Below are positions 26,166-33,074 of a stretch of 38,921 nucleotides of DNA, in pieces. The DNA lies in contig CANSKT010000007.1 of the NCBI GenBank assembly GCA_947647555.1, forward strand, positions 1-38,921. Direction: 5' to 3'. Both the position numbers and the translations under genes were made by a program. A model generated the notes under the pieces. The model had not been told where the DNA came from. It saw only the letters and a program-made list of their open reading frames with translations, and ran no database searches. Numbering within the stretch: position 1 is the stretch's first letter; the number at the start of each line of letters is the position of its first letter. This stretch comes from an uncultured Peptococcaceae bacterium. Lineage in GTDB: Bacteria > Bacillota > Dehalobacteriia > UBA4068 > UBA4997.

Positions 26166-27827
26166 ATGAAAAAGATTAGAATGATTTGTGCAGCTTTGAC
26201 GATTGCAGCTATTGGTACATTTGGCGGCATGGCTTTTGCCGCTGATGCACAGCCACAGAATACGGAGCCGGTTGTTGGTGGAGAAACAGCCGTTATTCAG
26301 GAGGAGGTTGCGGCGCATATGTATAGTGGTTACGCCGAGGTTAAAGAGATTGCCACTGCTGAGATGAACTCTGAATTTATTTTGGTTAAACCGGAAGATG
26401 AAAGTTATTCAGAAATTCAGCTGAATATTGGCGCGGATACGCTGTTTGTGAACAACAAAACCGGCAAAGAAGTGAAGATGTCGGATATTAAGGTTGGCGA
26501 CCGTGTTTATGTTTATTATGATATGGCGATGACGCGTTCTATTCCGCCGCAAAGCCGGGCTTATCTGGTGTTGACTGATGTTAAAGAGGGTATGCCGGCC
26601 AAGCTTTGGACTGCTGAGGAGATTAAGACCGAGGACGGTGGTGATTTGGTAGTTACCACAGATAACGGCGGCTTGTGGCTGCGCGTGCCGGCTAAAGCCT
26701 GGATTGATGAAAAAACGCAGTTGCAGGAGGGCGATCGTTTTCTGGCCTGGTATGATATTGTAGCTCTTTCCTATCCCGGTCAGGCCAATGCCGAAAAGGC
26801 TATGTTGTTGCCGTCTGGCGCGGCAGCGGCGCAGGAACTTGGTGATACTGAGGATACCACGGTGGAAATTCCGGCGGCAGTCAGCACCATTACCAGCACT
26901 GTGAAAGTTAAGGAAATTATTAACGATGGCGATATTCAGTATTTGCTGGTGGAACGCCCGGACGGCGCTGGCGATATTCAGCTGAATTTTGCTACGGAGG
27001 GTGAAAATGCGCTGTTGGTGGTAGACGCGCAGACTGGCGTTATCCAGGACTGGAGCAGTATCCAGCCGGGCACCCAGATTATGGTAAACCATAACGCCGC
27101 GACAACATTCAGCCTGCCGCCGCAAAGCTGGCTTAATTATGCGCTGGTAAATCTGGGAGAAAAGCCGCCGGTTGGCCTGTTTAAGATTGAGAAAATAGAG
27201 AAAACCGGTGAAAATAATGAAATAACCAGAATTTTAACCAATGAGGGCAGCCTTTGGATTAGTTTCCCCATGCAGGCGCTGACGCAGGACTGTATGATGT
27301 CACATTCTTTGAAGACTGACGGCTATATTCTGGCCTGGTATGATATTGTGATGGAAAGCTACCCGGCGCAGGCCAATGCTGACAAAGTTTTGGAACTGAC
27401 TCAACTGACGGGATATGCCGAAAAAGAGCGCGAGGTTGAATGGGAGAAAAAATATTATAACAACCAGCAAACCAGCGAGTTGGTTTTGGGCGATATGGTT
27501 TTTGCGGATATGGTGAAATATGCTACGCATGGCGTGCCGCTGGTGCCGGTGCGTCTGGTGGCGGAGTATCTGGGCTATGAGGTGAACTGGAACCACTCGG
27601 CGCAGGTGGCTAACTTGAACAATGGCACCATTCAGACTGATGTTTTTGACGGTCAGGAAAAATTTAATTATTATACCGCCATTCCCGGCGCGGTGGGTAT
27701 GAGTACGCCGCTTAGTCTGGACGGCATGGCTCGAATGATTAATGATATTCTGTATGTACCGGCAGAACTGTTTGAATTGTTGGGGCATGAGATTACCGTT
27801 TCCGGAGATATGATGACAATTAAATAA
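26166..27827 (+). CDS. Secreted protein with duplicated module and C-terminal stalk domain
   Basis: The 553-residue product has a signal peptide ending at AFA (residue 25). Two related modules follow, about 53-215 and 241-416; both contain VKEI, SxIPPQS or FSLPPQS, an LWLR or LWIS strand, and FLAWYDIV or ILAWYDIV followed by SYPGQANA or SYPAQANA. The C-terminal part (about 440-553) is a stalk domain with VPLVPVRLVAEYLGYEVNWN. The preceding gene has a single module, so this looks like a duplicated and extended paralogue. The module itself I cannot name. ATG is behind GGAGGT, and a strong terminator follows. Probably exported and cell-surface associated. Confidence 0.82.
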   Translation: MKKIRMICAALTIAAIGTFGGMAFAADAQPQNTEPVVGGETAVIQEEVAAHMYSGYAEVKEIATAEMNSEFILVKPEDESYSEIQLNIGADTLFVNNKTGKEVKMSDIKVGDRVYVYYDMAMTRSIPPQSRAYLVLTDVKEGMPAKLWTAEEIKTEDGGDLVVTTDNGGLWLRVPAKAWIDEKTQLQEGDRFLAWYDIVALSYPGQANAEKAMLLPSGAAAAQELGDTEDTTVEIPAAVSTITSTVKVKEIINDGDIQYLLVERPDGAGDIQLNFATEGENALLVVDAQTGVIQDWSSIQPGTQIMVNHNAATTFSLPPQSWLNYALVNLGEKPPVGLFKIEKIEKTGENNEITRILTNEGSLWISFPMQALTQDCMMSHSLKTDGYILAWYDIVMESYPAQANADKVLELTQLTGYAEKEREVEWEKKYYNNQQTSELVLGDMVFADMVKYATHGVPLVPVRLVAEYLGYEVNWNHSAQVANLNNGTIQTDVFDGQEKFNYYTAIPGAVGMSTPLSLDGMARMINDILYVPAELFELLGHEITVSGDMMTIK

Positions 27828-27844
27828 AGTAATAAGCAATTAAA

Positions 27845-27878
27845 AAACCTCCCTTTAGCATTTGCCAAAGGGAGGTTT
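27845..27878. terminator. Bidirectional intrinsic terminator
   Basis: AAACCTCCCTTT (27845-27856) pairs perfectly with AAAGGGAGGTTT (27867-27878) over 12 bp with a 10-base loop. It lies between convergent genes. On the minus strand it runs into TTTTTTA, serving metQ; on the plus strand it is followed by GCTGTTTTAGGTTTTT, serving the stalk-protein gene. Confidence 0.85.
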
Positions 27879-27896
27879 GCTGTTTTAGGTTTTTAA

Positions 27897-28739
27897 TTAA
27901 AATACGGTCTGAACATTACCGTTGTATTGCTCATTAATGAAATTCTTGGCGGTATCGCTGCACAGAGCGGCAGCCAGAGCCTGCAATTTCTCATCGTTTT
28001 CGGTGCCCTCTTTAACGGCCAGAACATTTACATATAATGTGGCGGCCAGAGATTGGTCGTCCTCAGCAGCCAGAGCGTCAGTGGCGGCGGAAAGGTTGGC
28101 TTGCAGAGCATAGTTGCCGTTGATTACAGCCATATCCAGGTCAGCCAGTGCGCGCGGCAGCTGGGCTGCTTCCATCTCGCTGAAGTTCAGATTTTTCGGG
28201 TTATCGGTGATGTCGTAAGGGGTGGCTTTGATACCAGCGTCCGGATTAATGGTAATCAGACCAGCAGATTCCAACAGCAGCAAAGCGCGTGCTTCATTGG
28301 TGGGGTCGGCCGGGATACCGATTGTAGCGCCATCGGCCAGTTCTTCCAGACTGGTGGTCTTGCCGGGATACAGACCCATCGGCTCATAGTGAACATCAGC
28401 AATGGAAACCAGATGTGTGTTGTTTTCAGCGTTGAAATCGTTCAGATAGGTGATGTGCTGGAAATAGTTGGCGTCAAGCTCGCCATTTTCCAGAGCGGTG
28501 TTGGGAATGATGTAATCAGTGTATTCCTGAACCTGCAAATCATAGCCCTGTTCAGCCAATGTGTCTTTAAGAGCCTCCAGAATTTCCAAATGCGGCGTGG
28601 GGCTGGCGCCAACCACAATCGGAATTAATTCAGCGTCCTTGTTGTCGTTGTTGTCGGCGGCCTTTTGGCCATCGCCGCAGCCGGCTGCTGCCAGCAGGGT
28701 CAGGCTCAATACCATTAACAGGGATAAAAGTTTCTTCAT
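27897..28739 (-). CDS. metQ: Methionine-binding lipoprotein MetQ
   Basis: MetQ is the lipid-anchored receptor that delivers methionine to the MetNI importer. The 280-residue product has a lipoprotein signal with lipobox LAAAGC (Cys21), then the NlpA/MetQ fold starting IPIVVGASPTPHLEIL. Family segments include ELDANYFQHITYLNDFN near 90-106, VSIADVHYEPMGLYPGK near 111, IGIPADPTNEARALLLL near 137 and INGNYALQANL near 194. ATG follows AGGAGGAAC. It is separated from metI by 195 bases with a hairpin, so it may have its own promoter; a TATAAT-like sequence is present there but no good -35. Confidence 0.95.
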   Translation of the reverse strand: MKKLLSLLMVLSLTLLAAAGCGDGQKAADNNDNKDAELIPIVVGASPTPHLEILEALKDTLAEQGYDLQVQEYTDYIIPNTALENGELDANYFQHITYLNDFNAENNTHLVSIADVHYEPMGLYPGKTTSLEELADGATIGIPADPTNEARALLLLESAGLITINPDAGIKATPYDITDNPKNLNFSEMEAAQLPRALADLDMAVINGNYALQANLSAATDALAAEDDQSLAATLYVNVLAVKEGTENDEKLQALAAALCSDTAKNFINEQYNGNVQTVF

Positions 28740-28879
28740 TATTTGTTCCTCCTAAAAATAAAATAAAAATTTGCATAGACTAATTATATAATATAAAAGC
28801 AGAAAAAGCCAGTCTTTTTTCTATAAAACATTTTTATTAAAAGATATAGATTTTGACTATAATAAAACCGCAATAATAT

Positions 28880-28919
28880 AATACACCTGGGCTGTTTTGT
28901 TCAACAGTTCAGGTGTATT
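28880..28919 (-). terminator. Stem-loop between metI and metQ
   Basis: AATACACCTG (28880-28889) pairs with CAGGTGTATT (28910-28919), and inside it CTGTT (28892-28896) pairs with AACAG (28903-28907). Transcribed from the met strand the two halves are joined by a 2x2 C/A mismatch and the tail is only weakly T-rich, so it may attenuate or protect the mRNA rather than terminate fully. Confidence 0.45.
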
Positions 28920-28934
28920 TGTTTTTGGCTTCAA

Positions 28935-29594
28935 TTATAATCTTTTGTCAAACTTTCTGGCCAAGCGCGTGCCGGCCTCCTGAAAAATCTGCACCAGAAT
29001 AACCAGCAGAATAACCGCCAGATTGAGAATATCGTCCTGATATTTGTAATAGCCATAATTTACGGCCACTTTGCCCAGACCGCCGCCGCCGCAGAAGCCG
29101 GCCATGGCGGTATAACCAAGAATGGTGGTAACGGTAATGGCAAAACCCACCAGCAGCGAGGGGCGCGCTTCGCCCAGCATAACCTTGGTGATAATTTTGC
29201 TGGTAGGAGCGCCCATGGACTGCGCCGCTTCAATAACGCCATGGTCAACCTCTTTAATAGAACTTTCCACCATGCGCGCCACAAAGGGAGCCGCGGCCAC
29301 CACCAGCGGCACGATAATGCCGCGGTTGCCGGTTATCGTGCCAACCATCATTCTGGTGAACGGAATCATCCAGACCATTAAAATCAGGAAAGGCACCGAG
29401 CGCAGTATGTTGATTATAATACCCAGACAGACATTGATTGGCCGGTTGGGGTGGATACCGTCCTTGTCGGTGAGAATAAGGATAATCCCCAGCGGCAAAC
29501 CCAGCAGATAAGCAAAAAAGGTGCTTACCAGCGTCAGATAAAGCGTGGTTATCGTTTCTGATGAAAGTATATTCATCATAACTTCTGTACTCAT
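28935..29594 (-). CDS. metI: Methionine ABC transporter permease MetI
   Basis: MetI is the membrane subunit of the methionine importer. The 219-residue product has about five membrane helices and the permease signature for contact with the ATPase, EAAQSMGAPTSKIITKVMLGEA, at about residues 121-142. Its ATG overlaps the metN stop (ATGA), giving translational coupling. The length and order metN-metI are typical. It ends 195 bases before metQ. Confidence 0.95.
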   Translation of the reverse strand: MSTEVMMNILSSETITTLYLTLVSTFFAYLLGLPLGIILILTDKDGIHPNRPINVCLGIIINILRSVPFLILMVWMIPFTRMMVGTITGNRGIIVPLVVAAAPFVARMVESSIKEVDHGVIEAAQSMGAPTSKIITKVMLGEARPSLLVGFAITVTTILGYTAMAGFCGGGGLGKVAVNYGYYKYQDDILNLAVILLVILVQIFQEAGTRLARKFDKRL

Positions 29595-30631
29595 TGGGCG
29601 TTCACCTCCCAGTTGTCATTAGCCGTAATTTCTTCGGCGTTTAAGCCCTGCATACGCAAATATTGCAGCATTTTGGCGGCCGTCGGCATATCGTCCGGCA
29701 GTTGTAAAACAATCTGACCAAAGGCTTTGCCGTCGATATTTTTGCTGTTGGCAAAAATAATGTTAACCGGCTGCTTAAACTGTAAAATCATGTTGGCAAT
29801 TACCGGCTCAAAGGAGGATTGGCCGTCATAAATAACCCGAACGCAGTTTTTGTTGAGCATGGCTTTGACCGCCTGTTGTCTGGGGAAGACAAAGGATTTG
29901 GCAATATCGCTGTTGGGGTGGGCAAAAATCTCACGCACCTCGCCGCATTCAGCGATGCGGCTTTTGTCGATAAGGGCCACGCGCTGACATATTTCTTCAA
30001 TCACGCTCATTTCGTGGGTGATGATAACAATGGTTATGCCCAGCTTTTCATTAATACTTTTCAGCAGGCTTAAAATGGAGCGCGTGCTGGCCGGGTCCAG
30101 AGCCGAAGTTGCTTCGTCGCAGAGCAGAACCTTGGGGTTGGTGGCCAGTGCGCGTGCGATAGCCACACGCTGTTTTTGGCCGCCGGAAAGCTGGGAGGGA
30201 TAAGAGTTGGTTTTATCAGCCAGACCAACCATTTCCAGCAACTCCTGCGCGCGCTGCACGGCCTGTTTTTTTGGCGTTTTGGCAATTTCCAGCGGAAAGC
30301 AGATGTTTTCCAGCGCGGTTTTTTGCATCAGCAGGTTAAACTGTTGGAAAATCATGCCGATAGACTGCCGGGCGCGGTTTAGTTCGGCCTGACTAAGTTG
30401 GCCCAATTCCTGTTCATTGACAAAAACCTCGCCAGCGGTGGGACGCTCCAGATAATTGATACAGCGCACCAAGGTGCTTTTGCCGGCGCCGGAAAGCCCG
30501 ATTACGCCGAATATTTCGCCCTGTTTAATGTCCAGATTAATGTCATTTAAGGCGTGGACGGCATTCTCGCCATTGCCATATGTTTTGCTAAGGTTTTGCA
30601 GGCGGATAATAGTTGGTTGCATTGCCGTCAT
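29591..30631 (-). CDS. metN: Methionine ABC transporter ATP-binding protein MetN
   Basis: MetN hydrolyses ATP to drive methionine import. The 346-residue product has Walker A GLSGAGKST at 45-53, the ABC signature LSGGQKQRVAIARAL, Walker B VLLCDEATSALDP and the switch His in VIITHEM. The C-terminal part from about 250 is a NIL domain, which in E. coli MetN binds methionine and inhibits transport. The start is ATG 30631, about 10 bases after AGGCGGTG; an upstream ATG lies in the leader. A strong promoter at 30679-30707 leaves a leader of about 40 bases, too short for an S-box riboswitch. Confidence 0.95.
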   Translation of the reverse strand: MTAMQPTIIRLQNLSKTYGNGENAVHALNDINLDIKQGEIFGVIGLSGAGKSTLVRCINYLERPTAGEVFVNEQELGQLSQAELNRARQSIGMIFQQFNLLMQKTALENICFPLEIAKTPKKQAVQRAQELLEMVGLADKTNSYPSQLSGGQKQRVAIARALATNPKVLLCDEATSALDPASTRSILSLLKSINEKLGITIVIITHEMSVIEEICQRVALIDKSRIAECGEVREIFAHPNSDIAKSFVFPRQQAVKAMLNKNCVRVIYDGQSSFEPVIANMILQFKQPVNIIFANSKNIDGKAFGQIVLQLPDDMPTAAKMLQYLRMQGLNAEEITANDNWEVNAQ

Positions 30632-30960
30632 TGGTGATTTGCACCGCCTTTCTTCATTTATTATCAAACGTACCCTGTATTATAACATAAAAAAAGGGAA
30701 AGTGCAACCTATTTTGCCGATTGCACTTGGGTATTTGTCTATACTGGCCGCAGTTCTGTTCTTTTTTGTCAGGTATACCGCCTCTCTTTCCGTCGGCCGG
30801 CAGGAATTGACAGCGTATAAGTAGAATACTAGGAAAACCGGGGAAACGGCCTGATTGGCGAAGTGTAAAGTCAAACAGAAGCCCGGGAATTTACGGAGAA
30901 AATAAAATATTTGGAAAAAACCGTTGCAATCAATAAAATATGCTTGGGAGTGATTGGGTA
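30632..30960. other. Intergenic region between divergent metN and the DIP1984-family gene
   Basis: These 329 bases hold the metN leader and promoter on the minus side. On the plus side there is a TTGACA at 30807-30812 without a convincing -10, and a leader with short inverted repeats (CCGGG at 30838-30842 with CCCGG at 30882-30886; GTAAA with TTTAC). I recognise no riboswitch. A 40-codon open frame from GTG 30702 to 30824 could encode a one-helix peptide, but it has no good ribosome binding site and overlaps the metN promoter. Confidence 0.6.
30679..30707 (-). promoter_or_regulatory. Vegetative-type promoter of metN-metI
   Basis: On the minus strand TTGCAC (30702-30707) and a perfect TATAAT (30679-30684) are 17 bases apart, about 48 bases upstream of metN. 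The spacer starts TTTCCCTTTTTTT, closely resembling the yloU promoter spacer. Confidence 0.82.
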
Positions 30961-31416
30961 ATGAAGTTGGCCGAGGCTTTGCAGGAAAGAGCGGATATTA
31001 ACCGAAACATTGAACAGCTGAAAAATCGTTTAAATCATAATGTGCTGGTGCAGGAGGGGGAGCGGCCAGCAGAAGCGCCGAAGAAGTTAAAGTGCGAATT
31101 GGATAGCTTAATTGAGCGTTTAACTTATCTTATGGCCTGTATTAATCGGACAAATTGTGAAACCCGGATTGACGGTCAGAGTCTGACGGAGATTATCGCC
31201 AGAAAAGATGCGTTGGCGCTGAAAATTCATGTTTATAAAGATATTGTTTATGCGGCCAGTCAAACGTCTTATCGCGCCAGAAACACGGAAATTAAGATAA
31301 AATCAGCAATTTCTGTTGCCGATTGGCAGGGCGAGATTGACGGCATGGCCAAAGAGTTACGTCAGTTGGATAATAAATTGCAGGCCACCAACTGGCATAC
31401 GGATTTATTAGAATAA
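30961..31416 (+). CDS. DIP1984 family protein
   Basis: The 151-residue product matches the DIP1984 (septicolysin-like) family as I recall it: MKLAEALQERADINRNIEQL at the start, VQEGERPAEAPKKL near 34-47, INRTNCETRIDGQSLTEIIA near 63-82, RKDALALKI, and a closing ELRQLDNKLQATNWHTDLLE. It is mostly alpha-helical with coiled-coil potential and has no signal peptide. The function of the family is unknown; the septicolysin label does not establish toxin activity. The start is ATG 30961 after GGGAGTG; an in-frame start 21 bases upstream would add seven residues not seen in the family. Confidence 0.85.
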   Translation: MKLAEALQERADINRNIEQLKNRLNHNVLVQEGERPAEAPKKLKCELDSLIERLTYLMACINRTNCETRIDGQSLTEIIARKDALALKIHVYKDIVYAASQTSYRARNTEIKIKSAISVADWQGEIDGMAKELRQLDNKLQATNWHTDLLE

Positions 31417-31418
31417 TT

Positions 31419-31521
31419 AATGTTTGGTAGCAGCAGCAGGGTGAATGTCACGCGGCGACAGCGTAAGTCGTATCATGGTTGCACCAGGGGGCTGGTGTGA
31501 GGTTCGAGCCCTCCAGCATTG
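31419..31521 (+). ncRNA. Unidentified structured, tRNA-like element
   Basis: A run of stems lies in the gap after the DIP1984-family gene. A T-arm-like hairpin (GAGG, loop TTCGAGC, CCTC; 31499-31513) is followed by CAGCATT. Just before it is a perfect 6-bp hairpin CACCAG-GGGG-CTGGTG (31482-31497), placed like a long variable arm. Further upstream are ACGC-GGCGACA-GCGT (31450-31464) and AAGTC-GTATCAT-GGTTG (31465-31481). The 3' AGCATT can pair with AATGTT at 31419-31424 to close the whole, or partly with a second AATGT at 31444. It is not a standard tRNA: acceptor and anticodon stems are poor. It could be an allo-tRNA, a decayed tRNA, or another structured RNA. Confidence 0.35.
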
Positions 31522-31617
31522 TTAAGCCCAGATTGTGCACAAACGCATTGTTATAAATTATGGTTATTACCAGACATTGACTGTTTCTGCCAGGGTGGGC
31601 AGGGGGAAAATAAAAAA

Positions 31618-32235
31618 TTATGCTGTTTCCGGAAACAGCAGCTGCAACAGATGATAGCCTTTAAGGCCGGCCTCATTGATTTCTGTCAGGCAGGGGCGAC
31701 AATAGCAGACGACTTTATCGGTGTTAATTTGTTGCAGGTGTTCCCGGCGTTCTTCAGGCGTCATTTGGCCGGATTTGGCGGCCAATCTGGGCGCCAGCTG
31801 CGCCGTGCCGGTTGAAATATTAATACGGCAAAAACGGGTTTTCGCCAGATTATCGGTCAGTTCCCGGGGCTGAATGTGCATTTTATGCAGCAGGGAGCGC
31901 ACGGCCTGTTGCATTTCTGGCCGGTCTGAACTTAACCAGCAATCCTGCACCGTCATGACCTCGTTTTGATAATTGGGGAAAGGAAATGCGGCGTCCTGGT
32001 CGATTAACTCCCAAACAGAGCGGATTTGTCTGGCCGCTGAACTTTCCGTCAAAATGTGCGCGCAGGTATTACAAATGAAATAGGCAGCGTCTGCCGGTTG
32101 CAGTTGCTGATGATTTTGGCGGCAGCAGCCGGTTATGGTTACCTGCCAGCGTTCTTGTAAATATCTTTGCAGGCGTTGGCTGCTTTCTGGAAATTGCTTT
32201 TGTACTTTACAGCTGGGGAAAAAGTATGTTGTCAT
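31618..32235 (-). CDS. Cysteine-rich protein, possibly CCG-domain iron-sulfur type
   Basis: The 205-residue product has ten cysteines in two groups: Cys9, Cys37-Cys38, Cys55xxCys58, then Cys99, Cys136, Cys177xCys179xxCys182. The pattern C...CC...CxxC recalls the CCG domain of heterodisulfide reductase subunit B and related iron-sulfur proteins, but spacing is shorter and the Gly after CC is absent. There is no signal peptide. ATG follows AGGAGG and a good promoter is at 32261-32290. No redox partner genes are adjacent. I am confident the gene is real and metal or redox linked, less so about the family. Confidence 0.78.
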   Translation of the reverse strand: MTTYFFPSCKVQKQFPESSQRLQRYLQERWQVTITGCCRQNHQQLQPADAAYFICNTCAHILTESSAARQIRSVWELIDQDAAFPFPNYQNEVMTVQDCWLSSDRPEMQQAVRSLLHKMHIQPRELTDNLAKTRFCRINISTGTAQLAPRLAAKSGQMTPEERREHLQQINTDKVVCYCRPCLTEINEAGLKGYHLLQLLFPETA

Positions 32236-32260
32236 AATTGCAAACCTCCTTATGCCATTT

Positions 32261-32290
32261 ATTTTAGCCCGTTAAAGCCGGTTTTGTCAA
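32261..32290 (-). promoter_or_regulatory. Promoter of the cysteine-rich protein gene
   Basis: On the minus strand a perfect TTGACA (32285-32290) and TAAAAT (32261-32266) are 18 bases apart, 26 bases upstream of the ATG at 32235. Confidence 0.62.
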
Positions 32291-32307
32291 GCTGGTTGGC
32301 GGCTGCC

Positions 32308-32321
32308 GCAAAAATTTTTGC
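32308..32321. promoter_or_regulatory. Perfect 14-base palindrome between divergent promoters
   Basis: GCAAAAATTTTTGC lies between the minus-strand promoter at 32261-32290 and the tRNA promoter at 32340-32368, about 18 bases from each. It may be an operator or a curved-DNA activator element. Confidence 0.3.
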
Positions 32322-32339
32322 AAATAATGGGCATATGGC

Positions 32340-32368
32340 TTGACTTTTAATTCTGCTTTAGCTATAAT
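32340..32368 (+). promoter_or_regulatory. Promoter of tRNA-Val
   Basis: TTGACT (32340-32345) and perfect TATAAT (32363-32368) with a 17-base spacer; the mature tRNA begins 20 bases downstream of the -10. Confidence 0.88.
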
Positions 32369-32387
32369 ATAGGCACAGCTTAATTCT

Positions 32388-32464
32388 GGAGGTATAGCTC
32401 AGTTGGTTAGAGCGCTCGCCTCACATGCGAGAGGTCATAGGTTCGAATCCTATTATCTCCACCA
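32388..32464 (+). tRNA. tRNA-Val, anticodon CAC
   Basis: A complete cloverleaf of 77 bases is seen. The acceptor stem GGAGGTA pairs with TATCTCC (one G-U), the D arm is TAGCTCAGTTGGTTAGAGC, and the anticodon stem CTCGC/GCGAG encloses the 7-base loop CTCACAT with anticodon CAC. The T arm is ATAGG-TTCGAAT-CCTAT, and the 3' ACCA is encoded. It reads the valine codon GUG. It stands alone with its own promoter and hairpin terminator. Confidence 0.97.
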
Positions 32465-32473
32465 ATGTATTAT

Positions 32474-32511
32474 AACCCGAACCTGAGGCTATCTGGCATT
32501 AGGTTCGGGTT
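32474..32511 (+). terminator. Hairpin terminator after tRNA-Val
   Basis: AACCCGAACCT (32474-32484) pairs perfectly with AGGTTCGGGTT (32501-32511), 11 bp with a 16-base loop, starting 9 bases after the tRNA. The tail TTCCTGTT is only moderately T-rich. Confidence 0.65.
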
Positions 32512-32602
32512 TCCTGTTAAGAAAACGGGCGCAAATGGCGCGGCAGATTGGTAGCTTTTTGTTTCCTTATATTATATAATTGATAAAAAAGGAGGCGGTA
32601 TT

Positions 32603-33058
32603 ATGAGTTTAGGCAACAGTCTGTTTAAGGCGCGTAAGAAAAACGGTTTATCCCAGGAGGATACAGCGGCGAAGCTGGGGGTAAGCCGCCAGACCATTTC
32701 CAAGTGGGAGCTTGATGAAACCCTGCCGGATATTCGGCAGGCCAAGGAATTGGCAGTTTTGTATCATGTAAGTCTGGACGAATTGCTTGATTATGATATT
32801 GAGGTTAAAGAAATTGTGGAAATCATTGATAAAACCAGCGCTGAAACGCAATATAAGATTGATTGGACACAGCTTTGGGCTAAAAAATATCCGGTTCTGG
32901 CAACCTATCAGCATGAAGTTAAAATTACTGATTATACAGAGAGGTTGCAGGCGATGCTTGATGATTTGCGGCTTAAATATGGGTATAATGATGAAGACGC
33001 GTTTCTGGTTTTAAAAGATATTTTGGCGCAAATGGCGCTTCGAACAAAATTAAATTGA
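32603..33058 (+). CDS. XRE-family helix-turn-helix regulator
   Basis: The 151-residue product has an N-terminal HTH domain at about 5-60 with LSQEDTAAKLGVSRQTISKWE and LPDIRQAKELAVLYHVSLDELL, typical of Cro/CI-like repressors. The remaining 85 residues are helical, acidic and unassigned. ATG is 9 bases after AAAAGGAGGCGG. The ucpA-like gene begins 16 bases after its stop, so the two are probably one operon and it may control it. Upstream is a TATAAT at 32575-32580 with only a weak -35 (TTGGTA). Confidence 0.88.
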   Translation: MSLGNSLFKARKKNGLSQEDTAAKLGVSRQTISKWELDETLPDIRQAKELAVLYHVSLDELLDYDIEVKEIVEIIDKTSAETQYKIDWTQLWAKKYPVLATYQHEVKITDYTERLQAMLDDLRLKYGYNDEDAFLVLKDILAQMALRTKLN

Positions 33059-33074
33059 AAGAGGAGATGTTATT

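Noticed and set aside
30632-30680. S-box (SAM) riboswitch before metN
   Set aside because: The leader from the promoter to metN is only about 40 bases and lacks the S-box core sequences.
31419-31521. Selenocysteine tRNA
   Set aside because: The TTCAAA anticodon-loop sequence of tRNA-Sec is absent, the 5' portion does not fold into the required D arm, and no sel genes are in the window.
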